A DNA stretch of 64,000 bases. It comes from Hesperophylax magnus (lineage: Eukaryota > Arthropoda > Insecta > Trichoptera > Limnephilidae). The notes below the pieces were generated by a model. The model worked only from the letters and a program-made list of their open reading frames with translations, was not told where the DNA came from and searched no databases. Every line of letters starts with the position of its first letter. The first letter of the stretch is position 1. Made by a program: the position numbers and the translations under genes. The stretch lies in the NCBI GenBank assembly GCA_026573805.1, contig JAIUSX010000190.1:1364001-1428000 (forward strand), read 5' to 3'. Shown piece by piece: positions 33,275 to 44,584 of this stretch.

Positions 33275-33960
33275 ATTTGTTTAAAAAAATGTTTTTAGTG
33301 ATGATTTAATTTTAAGTATGTCGGTTATTTGTTTGAGGCTACGTGGAAGGTTGTTATATACTTTAATAGCCATGTAGTGTGGTCCTTTTTGAAATATAGT
33401 TTTGTTAGCTTTTAGGATTAATAAGTTTTCTGTGAACCTTGTAGCGTGTTTATGTGTTGAGTTTTTTTGTGGGAACTTTTTTGGCGATGATCGAACTAAC
33501 AGGCATAACTCCATTATTTATATGACCGTCACTGTCAGAAATTTGAGATTTTTAAAAATTGGTCTTCATGAATCCCGGTGATCAGAGTTTGTAATTTTTC
33601 GTAAGCACCTCTTTTGGATGATAAACATATATTTGGCGTTTAATGAGTTTCCCCAAAAAACTATTCCGTATGTTATCATTGAGTATACGTATCCATAGTA
33701 TGCGGTGATTACTGACTCGATGCTTAAGATATTTTTAAGGGTGCCTAGAACAAAAGAAAAGCTACTGATTTTTGCTACAACTTTAGATACATGTTCTTTC
33801 CAGTTTATATTTGCATCTAGTTGTATTCTCAGCAGTGAACAAGTTTGGGAAGTTTCGATATGATTGTTATTGAAGTTAACATTTATGTTTATAGGTGTAG
33901 CTTGTACTGGACAAAATTTTAGAAGTTAAGTTTTGCTTGTGTTAAGCGACAGATTTTGTG
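33275..33960 (-). pseudogene. LINE ORF2 C-terminal half, decayed
   Basis: Read on the minus strand, frames contain LRIQLDANINWKEHVSKV, then AYYGYVYSMITYGIVFWGNS and FIIQKRCLRKI, and after frameshifts ATRFTENLLILKA and YNNLPRSLKQ. This is the thumb and C-terminal region that follows the reverse transcriptase in Jockey-like LINEs (LGIxLDxxLxWxxH, YGxxFWGxS, QKRxLR). The catalytic part is missing and the frame is broken. Confidence 0.75.
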
Positions 33961-33989
33961 ATAACAGCCAGTAATATACTCATACTCAC

Positions 33990-34035
33990 AAGAAACATTA
34001 ATTGGGAATGCCATTGTCCAACTGGCTCTATACTG
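33990..34035 (+). repeat. Small family D SINE 3' fragment
   Basis: ATTGGGAATGCCATTGTCC with CTGGCTCTA resembles the 3' end of the copy at 35595. Low certainty because it is short. Confidence 0.3.
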
Positions 34036-34039
34036 TAGG

Positions 34040-35135
34040 GAGATTAATTAAAAACTTTTTCATTTAAAAATGATTGAATTCTGGAAGGTTTCTTCAACGT
34101 CAAATACGTCACGTCCGGCGGGTGGCAGGATTATTTGTGGCGAAATGAATGCATAAAGATTACATCCGCTGCATTGAAAACACGTTTAATATCCCCTGAA
34201 ACCCCTCTCCCCTGCAAGGGAATGCTTTAATCGCATTTACACAGTAGTAATCGTGCTCCAAACTGTTGTTTTATTAAATGATTAACAATCAGGAAAAAAG
34301 CCTTTACCGTTTTTTTATTCAAAATGTATTGTTTTCGCAATTTACTGATTAAAATTAATTAAATTTATATGGAATCCATCAATCTAGATCAGTTAGAAAA
34401 TAAAACAGACTTTTCGAAGAAATTTATAAATGAGTTCAATACGTGAAAACCGGACAACGCTTATTGTAATGGCGTAAGTAAGGAAATGGGAAATATGTCA
34501 TCGAGGAAAGTACTTGTCTGTTCAGATCTGGTCACCAAACACATATAACGACTTAATTTATTGTTATTATTGTAATTTGTTGTAAACTTCATTTTGATTT
34601 TTTTTTTTTTACAAATTCAATAATATTATATCATTAAAGTTACAAAAAACAGTGTATTTGTAAACAAGTTCTGTTATGTAATTATTACTACGTGCGACAG
34701 CTATTTCGCCCCCTGAAGGCATTATCAAAGTGTGGTAAAGCCACTTACCGATGATGTATTAATATTATTTCCATATAGGTAGTACCTAATAATAAAAACA
34801 AATAGATTTATTATTGATTTCCGAGTAAATATTGGAAAATATTATTGGTCAATAATGTTGTTTAAATTTGAATAAAGTTTGTCAAAGTAAGGTTTTCCAA
34901 AATAATAATTTGGGTGACTCGTTACTTTAACGGTTTCTTCATTTTACATTAAATATCTAGGAGTGCCGAGCGATTTATATTTAAAAAAAAACTTATGAAA
35001 TTTCAAGCACTATTTAGATTCAGAATTGTGGGCTTTCCCCAGGGAGATACTGAGAGTATCTCAGTAATTTCTTTGATTTAACTTTTAACTACATTCTAGT
35101 TTGTCATGTAATTGGTAGGCATATCAAAATAATGT
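34040..35135. other. Unassigned DNA with two small repeat pieces
   Basis: 34515-34545 carries CAGATCTGGTCACCAAACAC, a fragment of family D in reverse. 34690-34740 carries a decayed hammerhead-like motif, listed separately. Confidence 0.4.
34690..34735 (-). ncRNA. Decayed hammerhead-like motif
   Basis: On the minus strand: TTGATAA (CTGATGA with two changes), stem II GCCT/GGGC, GAAA (34707-34704), ATAGCTGT, which is almost self-complementary as in dimeric hammerheads, and GTC (34698-34696). The order fits, but two core bases are wrong, so it is not expected to cut. Confidence 0.4.
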
Positions 35136-35139
35136 ATAA

Positions 35140-35595
35140 TTGACGGGCTCTGTGATCGAGGGGTAAGTAGGTTATAAATCCAGGTTCAAATCCCAATTAA
35201 GGTTTTATTAAATTAATTCCTTTTATTTTAAAATTAATTATTAATTAATAATATTGGTGTATTTGCTGGACGTTCTAGAATAAAATTTTATGAGATTAAT
35301 TTAAGTTATTTCACAATTTAACAATTAAAAATAATATATGGTATATTTGCTGCACGTTCCAGAATGGAAGATAGTCTCAGTATCACCCCGGCAAAAGACC
35401 ACCATACAGAATATAAACTTTATATGAAATGGCTTTAGCCATGTTTAGTGACCAGATCGGAAAAGCCAGATACTTGCCCATTTCTCTTTTCCTCATATCC
35501 TCCTCTATTGAGTTAGATTAAGCCTCACAATATACCCCAATTGGGAAAGCAATAGTCTCACTGGCTCCAGACGGTTGGGACTCTTTTGAATTATT
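35140..35595 (+). mobile_element. SINE family D copy with tRNA-like head
   Basis: The head (35145-35205) has TGATCGAGGGGTAAG and a B box CCAGGTTCAAATCCC. The body has TATTTGCTGGACGTTC and again TATTTGCTGCACGTTCC about 70 bp later, so part of the body is duplicated. It then gives GAAATGGCTTTAGCC, TTTAGTGACCAGATCGG, a C/T-rich part and CACTGGCTCCAGACGG at the end. No poly(A) tail is evident. Confidence 0.7.
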
Positions 35596-35599
35596 CACA

Positions 35600-36850
35600 C
35601 AAAAAAATAGAGAATAAAGAAGCTTTTAAACTAGTTAAATACACATATTTACTAAGTAATCTGTTTTGAAACGTCAACAATTTTCCAAAGTATATAGATG
35701 AATCTAGCTTTTTCTTTTCTAGAAGTATTTTCAGTTTGCAACGCTATTTTTAAGGATTTCAATTAAAGTCGTTACTTTGATCACCATTGACCAAAAAACG
35801 CCATTTGAAATCTTCTATATCGATCAAAAATCGAAAACTCCTAGCTATTGCAGTTTCATAAGTGTGTTTTTAAACGTTTTCACCTTTTTATGGGCGATTA
35901 AAAGTATTACACCATTAAAGCTATACGCACATATTTTCTTTTTCATTAATTCAAATACACACTAATCCACAGATAACCTCATTACCAAAATAATTGGCGA
36001 TGTTCGGTATTATGTTAAACATTAATATCTTACATTATAATGAATTTCAAACTGCATATCATCGCACAATGTATTATAAGCGAAGTAACTAATAATTCTA
36101 GTACAAATTATTAGCGCGAAGGAATGCTCTGTGCATTTATCCAATAGCCAAACCCTTCCACAAGTTAGATACATTCCCATTTCAAACTCAGGAGTATCGA
36201 GTAACCCGGCGGTACTGCAGAATATATTAACGTCTGATGTATGTAAGTTCTGGCTGCATATTAAAGACCAAAGGTAATGCAAACCCGGATATGTGGAGCA
36301 CGGAAAATATCGGCTATATCTCAGAGGAGCCTTCGGATGCTGGAGAATCAAAGGTATATTTAGATATCTGAAGGAATGGAACAATAGTTACCAAGTTTAA
36401 ATCAATATTATGTGAATCATAGAACAAAGAACTTTCTGTTGACTGCGGGACCTTAAAAAAAATGACGCGTAGAAATATCATGGATATTTGAATATTTTGA
36501 AGCCGTCGGAGGAACTAAATTCATAAAAAAGTCATTTCTAAACTGATATTATTTAGCACAATCGATTCTTACCTTATCCTACTGACAAGGACTATAGAAG
36601 GGAGGACACCGGTGTCCCAAAACACAGTATATAACAATTATTATTGCTGCATTAATAAATTGAAGTTATAAGAGATAGGAATTAGGTTAAATGCATCAAT
36701 TAAGTTATTAAACGCCCTTGAGGTGATTTTCCAATGATCCAAAAACTATTGTTAAATATGTATAATATTTATTTATTACTTTGAAACGGAAATTAATAGT
36801 ATAAACACTGGAGTTCCCATCCCGATCTAAGGCCAAATTGTACATGTAGG
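35600..36850. other. Unassigned DNA
   Basis: A minus-strand frame at 36022-36384 (120 codons) shows no known motif. GGACACCGGTGTCC near 36606 is a perfect 14-bp palindrome. Nothing else recognised. Confidence 0.4.
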
Positions 36851-36857
36851 TATGTGT

Positions 36858-37085
36858 TGACTTAGCTCAGTTGGTAGAGCAGTGCCCCGGCAAGGCAAGG
36901 TTCCTGGGTTTGAGTCCTATTTCTAATTTTTCTGTTCCATATTTTTGTTTAGGAATCGTTCAGTACCTTCATCCTGCTCTAGATTTTCTGTTTCAAATTT
37001 CCGTTTGAGATTCGTAAAGTTATCTTCAATGATTAAATATTACAATTTAAAGTTTTACTCATTCAGTTATTCCAAAATACCAATG
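36858..37085 (+). mobile_element. SINE family A copy, tRNA-derived
   Basis: The head has ACTTAGCTCAGTTGGTAGAG (A box), GTGCCCCGGCAAGGCA in the anticodon-arm position and CTGGGTTTGAGTCC (B box). The tail includes TTTTCTGTTTCAAATTTCCG, TATCTTCAATGATTAAATAT and TTTACTCATTCAGTTATTCC. This is the best-preserved copy of the family. Confidence 0.8.
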
Positions 37086-37504
37086 TCAAATTGTACCTAT
37101 TAACTTCCACCTATCTATTTTCTCATGTCCTACAATGAGTTTTGTTACTCATCGTGATTGCTCTAGCAAGAAATAAATTGAAACAAATAATAATAACAAA
37201 AATAAAAAATATGTATTTATTCCACAATATATGCAGGAGTAGTGCAATGCAATAAACTCCATATTACTTGGCTGTAACGAAATTGGGGTAGGTACTATGG
37301 TGAAAATTTTTCCTGAATATTTTCAATTTATAAAGTTAATTCGGGCATATTATGGCTGATTATTATTTTTGTAAATTTTTAATTTAATCCATACTTCCAC
37401 GCCCGTCATATCGTTTTTGTCACCAGGAAACCAAAAGTTGCCGATCAGCATATTTTATGCCGGACAACAAACAACAAGTTACGATTATAGATATTTATTT
37501 TTGG

Positions 37505-37690
37505 TGAATTATGCCGTGTTGTTCTACCTCCTTCATTAGCCAACATTTAGACAGCATTACAATTAGGGCAGATGTGTAATGTAATAATAATAATAATGCT
37601 GTCCGATACGTTGGCTAAAGTAGAAGGTAGCGCAACATGGCATAGTACCCCAAAAATAAATCAGTCTAATACTTTTTGACCGTGAAAATC
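37505..37690. repeat. Foldback element, copy 2, diverged
   Basis: It shares with 14179-14381 the blocks ATGCCGTGTTG, CCTCCTTC, TTAGCCAAC, GGGCAGATGTG, then CTGTCC, ACGTTGGCTAAAG and GACCGTGAAAATCT. An (AAT)n expansion sits in the right arm near the loop. The hammerhead-like core is destroyed (GATAC instead of GAAAC). Confidence 0.75.
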
Positions 37691-37744
37691 TCAAATCACA
37701 ACAAGTTACTGGTTCGTGCAGTTCGCCGTTGAGTTTTTTGTCCA

Positions 37745-37910
37745 TCGAGGAAGAAAGAGGAGACCATCAATATGGTAGGACTTTTTAATATTCAGGTGGC
37801 ATCCTTACTGAAGTATCATTTCCGTTCTCTATTCCCACTCATTTCGTCTGAAGGAACTCGCGGCTCTAGATAACATTTCCAAGAGCTATCGAACCATGGT
37901 TTAACTTATT
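37745..37910 (+). repeat. Diverged repeat shared with 16155-16345
   Basis: AGAGGAGACCATCAA, GGTGGCATC, AACTCGCGGCT and CAAGAGCTATCGAACC occur in the same order in both copies. Type unknown. Confidence 0.45.
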
Positions 37911-38559
37911 TTGTGAGGAAAGCAATTGCTTTTTCTCTGTTGTAATTGTTGTATCTCCGGGGACTTCTCACAAACTCTTTTATTAAATAAAACTCCGTCT
38001 CAATAAAACACTTAGACTTTTAATGAGACAAATTGACAATGGGCTTTGACATCTTAATCAGCAGGCGGTTGGAATAATGTGGACAGCGACCTTGAGGTTC
38101 CCACCGTTTTCATTTTACACTCAGTTTCTTGAATACTTAAAGCTAAACGCCATCTATGGGTAATCTAATATACTATCAATGGGTGAGCACTTTTACTAAT
38201 ATCAATCCCGTTGTGGCTTAGTACCTAATTTTACTTTGTTTTTTTAAAGTGTAGGTACTTAGATAGTGATTTAATTTGAAGAAAAAATACTTTGTGTATC
38301 AAAACGCCGTGATTCTAATTTGTTTTCTTTGGCTGGTATACACGTAAGATTATAACTGTTTAGAGCCTGTAGGTTTATGCAACCCCCATTATTGTTGTTG
38401 AGGATTGACATAAGGGAGGACAAGGTGAAGGGATATATGAATGTAAGGGAATGGCTGTTCGGGGAGTATTACGTATAGCTAAAGCCATTTCACGCACTTC
38501 CGATTCTGAAGAGTTGTAATAAATCAATATTCACACGGATATTAATTAGCGCATGGCTA

Positions 38560-39023
38560 ATAATATATATAACCTTCTGGAGGTAGTGAGACTATGGAAT
38601 CCCCGATTGGGGTATGTTGCGAGGCTGAAGGTAGTGAAGAGAGGAAGGAGATGGGTAAGAAGAAGGTGGAGAATCTATTCAGATCTGGTCACCAAACTTG
38701 GCCAAAGCCAATCGAAACAATGTTTCAATAATGAATGTTGGTCTTACTCCAGCGCGATACGTTAGTATCTTTCTCTCTGGAACGTACCGCAAATACACCT
38801 TAAATATTTTATTTATTTTGAATGATAAACTTATGTTTAAAAGACAAATTTATTTATGCAGAGCTCAAAGGATAACAAATTATTATAAGTAATAATTATT
38901 CGCATGAAATATCAATACTAATTAAAAATATCTCCTGAGTAAAAATAAATGCCTCCGACGGGAATTGAACCCACACCTTCTGATGTCCGGTCAGGTACTC
39001 TGGAAGTCTGAGCTACGTCGGCT
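38560..39023 (-). mobile_element. SINE family D, full-length copy with tRNA-like head
   Basis: On the minus strand it starts with a tRNA-like head at 39022-38951: acceptor-like GCCGACG facing CGTCGG, an A-box region GTAGCTCAGA and a B box GGGTTCAATTCCC. The AT-rich body follows (GATATTTCATGCG, TTATAATAATTTGTTATCC), then the conserved part (GTATTTGCGGTACGTTCC, TTTGGTGACCAGATCTG, AACATACCCCAATCGGGGAT) to about 38560. At roughly 460 bp it is the most complete member here and shows how the separately found pieces belong together. Confidence 0.75.
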
Positions 39024-39127
39024 TATTTCCAATACGCTAAGTAATTTAATATGTACTAGTACCTCAATAACTTCAATTATTTTAAATTAGTAATTTGTGA
39101 TATAAGATAAATTATTCAAATAAAATC

Positions 39128-39206
39128 TAGTTAGGCATGCTGGGATTTGAACCCGCGACTTGCAGCTTACCAGTCAAGAGTCTTCCCACTTGACCCCGGA
39201 GGCTGC
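39128..39206 (-). mobile_element. tRNA-like SINE head
   Basis: On the minus strand: GGGGTCAAGTGGGAAGAC with a B box CGCGGGTTCAAATCCC. It lies about 105 bp beyond the head of the previous SINE, in the same orientation. No matching body follows, so it is a truncated SINE or a tRNA pseudogene. It is too decayed in the D and acceptor arms to be called a tRNA gene. Confidence 0.55.
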
Positions 39207-39714
39207 TAGAATTTATAATCTTCTCTGAGAAATAGCAATAATAAAACGAAAAACAACTCATTTCGAAATGTTGTGTAATTAATTTATCATTATATTAGTT
39301 AGTTTGGTAATTTACAAAACTGAATTGTTTAATTTATTATTAACTATTATTATAATATTATCTTCTCGGTAAGTCTTCATACGTTTCAATTTTAAGCATA
39401 CAATATTTCGTGCTGCAGTTTCGTGCAATTTAAGTCGGTGCTTCTCTAACAGAGTTGGGGCGAGGAATTTTAACGCCAAGAGGTTCCCAACATTAGTATA
39501 ACCCATTGAAGTAATTATAAAATTATATTTTTCTCGTTATATGTTTTCTGTTACCATATATCTTTGAATAATATCCAGCGATTGAAGTGACACTATTGAA
39601 ATAGTATTTTTTCTTTTTAATATTTGAGAAAATGCACTAAAAATTTTTTTTTAAATTGTATAAAAATCTATAAATTTTTCTGCGTTATACAGTATACAAT
39701 ATTAATAATAGTTT

Positions 39715-40060
39715 ACAACTGCTGACCTTGTACAAACCGCAAGTGCGCCCCACTGTTGAATTTGGCAGCCACCTCTGGTCTGGAGCCCCCAAAAAATCCT
39801 TTACTCTGTCCAGAAAAGGACGGTTCGTTAGATAGGTTCACCTATCTTGACGAACGGATTGCAATCTTTAGAGCATAGGCGTCAGGTAGGTACGCTGTTC
39901 TTGTTCTACCGGTATTACAATGGAATATGCTCCAAGGAACTAGCGTCATTGATCCCTTCGGAACCGGTGTATAGCCGGGGAACACGCCAAATCTAAAAAC
40001 ACGGTTATAATTTGTCACATGAGTTCAACATTTCGGCTGTGGAAATATTTGTCAGCCTCT
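39715..40060 (+). pseudogene. LINE ORF2 C-terminal fragment, decayed
   Basis: One frame reads LLTLYKPQVRPTVEFGSHLW then SGAP; after frameshifts another reads RRQVGTLFLFYRYYNGICSK and ELASLIP. Both are landmark motifs of the region after the reverse transcriptase in insect LINEs (LYKAQIRPxxEYCSHLWxGAP; RRxVxxLxxFYRxYxGxCSxEL). A short family C end piece follows directly. Confidence 0.75.
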
Positions 40061-40061
40061 G

Positions 40062-40192
40062 TATTTCCTCCCTCCTACAACATGGGTCTTCAGGACCTGT
40101 TTTCACTCCTTCCTCTTGCCGAAAAGACCCTCCGTAGAGCATTAACAAAGATGACACAGACCCTGAGAGAAATTATTTTCTTGCAATTATAA
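40062..40192 (+). repeat. Repeat family C, end fragment
   Basis: ACAAAGATGACACAGACCCT then GAGAGAAATTATTTTCTT matches the 3' end of family C; the upstream part is more diverged. Confidence 0.5.
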
Positions 40193-40194
40193 TA

Positions 40195-41280
40195 ATGGCG
40201 AAGGTTCGATTAATTTCTATTCCATGGTATACCTACCATATAATAATCATAAAAATATTATTTTAATACATGATTTAGAAAAAATAACAGTATATATTGA
40301 AATTAATATAAAATTAAGTAAAATGGCCTAGGTAAGTAGGAATTTAAAACAATATATATTAATAAAAATACATAAAAATGTAAAAAAACAAAGTTTTAAG
40401 AAAAGAACGGAAATGTTTGAATTCAGTATAAAATTAAGTAGTTCGTTCATGTCAAATTTAGAAAGGATTGGTTAAAATAAATATTATTGTATTAGTAAAA
40501 AAAATCCTAAGCCTTTGATTTTTAAACGGCCCAAGTTATAATACTCCCCTTTCCCCGGTCCTGCCCTCTAATATAAGACTCTGAAATGAAATTTACTTCT
40601 TGCACCCGCGCAAAATGCAGGGCAATTTTCTCAAAGGATTCTCCACTGCATTTGCAGTGTCGCTTTTGCACGAGTACAGGGCACAGCACTGCACGTGCAG
40701 TGTGCAGAGAAAATTCAAATGCGCTTTTGGATGCATCTCGGTATTGGGAGATGTCGAACGTGTAATCTTGTAGGAAAAACCCCGGCGGTCTATTAGAGCG
40801 AATGGTTTTTTCGATTGTTGTATGACCAATCAATTCAACATTAAATTCCAAAAAACTATCACAATACAAATGACACACATTAAAAATATTACTCTTTAAA
40901 GCGTTTCATAAAAGGACGTTTCAAAACGAAATATATAGTCACCGATATTTCATGGAGTTTTTACAAGTAATGGTTATAGTCAGGCTTTTAAAAGCCATTA
41001 AGTAATACCTAATCCATTTGGATTTATCCAAAACCATTTGTACATTATGGCTCGCGATGACAAATATTACCAATAATGGATAGTCCGGCATTGCTTCATT
41101 CTTTACAGAAATCGATTCATCACACCTGCTTTGGCCACTGCCGCGCACAGGGTGATACGGAACACTGTAATTCCTTCTGTCAAAATGCTTAAGGTTAAAC
41201 GTAACCTACGTTATGATCTACGCATACATAGATGGCGTTAATTTATTCATTATATGATTATACACTCTCTGCAAGTTATG
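40195..41280. other. Unassigned DNA with a pair of palindromic sites
   Basis: Apart from the two palindromes at 40644-40702 (listed separately), nothing is recognised. The 118-codon minus-strand frame at 40522-40878 has no known motif. Confidence 0.4.
40644..40702. promoter_or_regulatory. Twin CACTGCA palindromes
   Basis: CACTGCATTTGCAGTG (40644-40659) and CACTGCACGTGCAGTG (40687-40702) share the same 7-bp arms. The second is a perfect 16-bp palindrome centred on the E-box CACGTG. Centres are 43 bp apart, about four helical turns. A dimeric DNA-binding protein site is a reasonable guess, but a chance or repeat origin is not excluded. Confidence 0.35.
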
Positions 41281-41284
41281 GCAT

Positions 41285-41497
41285 TACCATTTTTTTGTCT
41301 TGGGGCGTACATACGCAATTCTTTATTAAAAGGCATACAAATAAATCTAATATTTTATCGATGATTCAATCCAATATTGTAGTTGTATGCCTTTCTTGAA
41401 AGAATTGTGTTTATTTTAATTATTTTTATACGTGCAAAACTATTTATTCATATTGCGTATGTACGGGCCCAAACGAATAATTAATCTTAATATTTTA
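41285..41497. repeat. Palindromic foldback MITE, copy 2
   Basis: Same inverted arms as at 22505-22745 (AAAAGGCATACAAATA and TTGTATGCCTTTCTTGAA), with the same ends. A family B SINE begins within a few bases of its right end. Confidence 0.75.
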
Positions 41498-41499
41498 AA

Positions 41500-41700
41500 G
41501 ACCGTTCGGTGGCCTAGTTAACATCGCGCTTGGGTCCCACCCAGGCGTAGTGTGTTCAATTCTTCAGCTGGGTAAGTCCTCCATCACAACACAAGCGACA
41601 TTTTCCGCTTACTGTGGTGGTAGTAGGAGATTTTCAAATATTATCAGGTTATTCATAACCCGGGAATGTTTGTCTTTCTTTTAAAAAATAAAAATAAAAA
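41500..41700 (+). mobile_element. SINE family B copy 3, full length
   Basis: Head GTTCGGTGGCCTAGTTAACA, B box GTGTTCAATTCTTC, body CTCCATCACAACACAAGCGA and GTGGTGGTAGTAGGAG, then AACCCGGGAATGTTTGTC and an A-rich tail. About 90% like the copy at 13849 by eye. Confidence 0.85.
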
Positions 41701-41704
41701 AGCT

Positions 41705-42100
41705 TAACTTAATACAAAAGTGTATTTTCATAAAATAATTAAATTAACGCCACCTTTTAACGCGTATATTTTAATATACGTTACATTTATCCTCGTGAGA
41801 AATGATCAATATTTAGCATTAAAGATATCATACCATTTTATTTTTACTCTTATAATGACAATGAATATTCATAAGAATACTGCAACAACCAACGCTTTGA
41901 TAAATGTACATGCCTTGAAAAATCACAGATTTAAATAATATGTAGGTAAAGAAATTTCTACGTTCATGGCTACGACCAGATTAAGCCGCATAAAGCACCG
42001 ATCCGCTCATAAATAATTAACCATTGAAGAAGAAGATAATACTAATTAATTTATACCAAACATGAATCAACATGACACAGAAAAATAAAAAAACTAACGG
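41705..42100. other. Unassigned DNA
   Basis: AT-rich; a 72-codon frame has no motif. Confidence 0.45.
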
Positions 42101-42102
42101 TC

Positions 42103-42175
42103 TTAAACGGGAATCGAACCCAGGATCTTTGTCTTACCGGGAAAACTCCTTATCCAACTCGGCCCCGTCATTTTT
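42103..42175 (-). mobile_element. tRNA-like SINE head
   Basis: On the minus strand: GGGGCCGAGTTGGATAAGGA (A-box region) and TCCTGGGTTCGATTCCCG (a good B box). The D arm is imperfect and the anticodon arm weak, so I call it SINE or pseudogene and not a tRNA gene. Confidence 0.6.
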
Positions 42176-42179
42176 ATCA

Positions 42180-43000
42180 ACCTCATATTTCAAATTCAGA
42201 ATTAATAACATTATCTTCGAATAATTAACCAGTCAATCGGGCAAAACAATGTGTATGAAATCAATTATTGTGACTATAATGGTATATTCGGGGCTTCCCA
42301 CCAAAGGATTAGTTGCCTATAAAGACATTGTTATCAATTTGTAGAACTCCATTTTAATTTTTAATTTTTCTTCTATATTTTCAATAATATTAGTATTCAA
42401 TTTAAAAAAACAAAAAAGTTTATTTATAAATCAGATCTTGATGTGTAATTTTTAATACGCGTGACAGATAATTAATTCCATGCACCAAGCGATTACCAAT
42501 CATTTCATATTTTCTTTGGATTTTTCACTGCAAACGTTATGTAGCCATTTTGAAGAAACTGATACCTATTACGCCCTTCAAGGATTCTCGTCGCGAGCCG
42601 GGGAGAGCGGATACCTTGCATAAATTCCATTTTTTCGGCAGTAATATTTTTTAATCAGATTTTATAACTTTAAAAGCGAAATTTGAAGGAGTTACTCACA
42701 CGTGGTAGTGCTTCGTTCCGGAGACTTGATCTTATAACTGGGAATGGAAAATAATGGTAGATAGGTTTAGATTTCAAAAGTTGTCTTATTTACTTGAGTA
42801 AATCAAAAGTCAAAATCTGATGGGATAGTGTCAATCACCTTTCAGATAAGTAGATTATTAAAACCTGTTTTTCATCTTTTTTCTATTATAACCATCTACT
42901 TAATCCATCTAAGAAAGTGTGATAGTTCGAGCTACGTAGTATAGATGGCTTTAGTAGGAGTAGCACACATAGTTTATAGAGTTGTACGAAAGTTGTTGCT
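42180..43000. other. Unassigned DNA
   Basis: No recognised content. Confidence 0.45.
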
Positions 43001-43004
43001 AGTG

Positions 43005-43145
43005 TATATGTTTGCCCCTCCATCTTCAGAACCGAGGTGGGCTAACAGATAGGTTTCTATGAACAAGGAGAGTTTGAGAGCATAACAGAGAAAACGTTTG
43101 CCTCCAGGCCGCTCTACACACTCGACTCAACCATTCAATTAATAA
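43005..43145 (-). repeat. Repeat family F, copy 2, internally deleted
   Basis: Matches both ends of 19925-20345 in reverse orientation (CGGCCTGGAGGC and TTAGCCCACCTC, TGGAGGGGCAAAC) but lacks most of the middle. Confidence 0.5.
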
Positions 43146-43414
43146 TCTAACATAATAATGAAAAACTCTGACAAAAAACATTAAAACGACATAGAAAACT
43201 AATAAACTAGAATCGAAAAACTTTAGTTCGCCTCAACACAGGTCACCCTAGTTAGGAGGACTAAGAAACACAATTTACTATACCTACATATTTTTAATAT
43301 CATATTTTGTATGTACAATGTTTAAACAGTCGCTATTATGAACTAAAAAATTTAATCGTTGATTCATTAACAGTGAAACACTTAATTTTTTCCAACACGA
43401 GTATAAAATTAACA

Positions 43415-43560
43415 AATTATTATAAGCTATAATTAAGAGCCTGAAAAAAAATTTTTTGGGAGATTTCGGGCAAGTAATTATTACTTATAATAATTAAATA
43501 TCCTTTGTGCAATGCATAAAAACCTTGTCTTATAAACATTAGTTTATTCATGAAATAACT
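43415..43560 (+). repeat. Family D body fragment, head-to-head
   Basis: TTACTTATAATAATT, ATCCTTTG, ATGCATAAA and GTCTTATAAACATTAGTTTA match the AT-rich body of the full SINE at 38808-38945 and the copy at 52925-53040. The left side shows a weak inverted partner. Confidence 0.55.
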
Positions 43561-43564
43561 TTTA

Positions 43565-44105
43565 GCTAACGGGTATTATGAAATTAGTCAATCGACTATT
43601 ATCCTGGTAAGAGTGGATTTCAGTTGGATAAAACTATATTATGTAATATATTCTAAAAGTAACTTACATTAAGGTCACTCTACGCATCCACCGAATAATC
43701 TATATTCATTTCCAACTGACCTTTACAATTTTATCTGTGACAAACGTTGTGGAATTTGGATGGAAGTATTTTTAAGGGGTGGCACAACAGGGAGGCACCG
43801 GAGACTATTAGGGAGGGAATATTTATGGTTGGAATGATAAAATTGATTGATGGACATCCCTTATTGATGGGCTGGTATTGTTTTAAGGGTTGTTTTTCAT
43901 TTTTCTCGCTTTCACTTTGCGGCTAATGGTGTTGTGATATAAAAAATCTGCTTTGAAAATTCAATTGAAAAAAGAGTGGATTTGTTGAGGGTGGACAGAA
44001 CGCGGCTTTCTCAATTGTCAATTTAACAGATAATAGGAATACTATATAATCGTTTAGGGTGGACAAAACGCGGCTTTCTTAGTTATCAATTTAACAGATA
44101 ACAGG
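43565..44105. other. Unassigned DNA with a short tandem duplication
   Basis: GGTGGACA(G)AACGCGGCTTTCT followed by TCAATTTAACAGATAA occurs twice, at about 43991 and 44058, as a ~67-bp direct duplication. Confidence 0.5.
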
Positions 44106-44109
44106 AATA

Positions 44110-44580
44110 CTATATTTTGTGGTACAACAGATACACTTACCAATGTCAGATAATATATAAATATAATAAAATTATATTACCACATTTTAATTACTGTTCA
44201 AGTATTATTTTTCTCTGCAACGAAGATAAAATGAAAACAATGCAAATACTGCAAAATAAAGCAATGCGAATGAGAGACAACATATATGGACACGGATAAG
44301 AGACGTATTAATTTTAATGTACTTATTTTTATGCATAAAATTAAAATAATGATGATTTCAAAGAACCTGAATAGAAAAATAAATTACAACCACGAGATAC
44401 ACGGACACGGGACGAGAGAAATGCAATGAAAATCAGATTTCCAACAAACAAAAAAATCAAGCACCTAGAAATCTCTCATGTACCAGGCTGTCCAACTGTA
44501 TAAAAAAATCCCGAAGGAAGTTACTGATATTCAGAAGATGGTTAAGTTTAAATAAAAATTGAGAAAACATATTTTTCTCA
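44110..44580 (+). pseudogene. LINE ORF2 C-terminal fragment
   Basis: The first frame reads LPHFNYCSSIIFLCNEDKMK then TMQILQNKAMRM, the motif after the reverse transcriptase in many LINEs (PHFxYCSxIxFxC ... LQKxQNxAMR). Further on, after frameshifts, INYNHEIHGHGTREM and YQAVQLYKKIPKEVTDI match the usual C-terminus. Several stops are present. Confidence 0.75.
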
Positions 44581-44584
44581 AATA

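Noticed and set aside
36022..36384. 120-codon minus-strand gene
   Set aside because: No recognisable motif, no splice or promoter support, and composition like the surroundings.
38951..39022. Functional tRNA gene
   Set aside because: The cloverleaf is partial, the first acceptor pair mismatches, and a SINE body follows. The tRNA-like sequences at 13007, 23565, 25560, 35145, 36860, 39128 and 42103 fail for similar reasons.
40522..40878. 118-codon minus-strand gene
   Set aside because: No recognisable domain; overlaps the palindromic sites, and a second frame is equally open.
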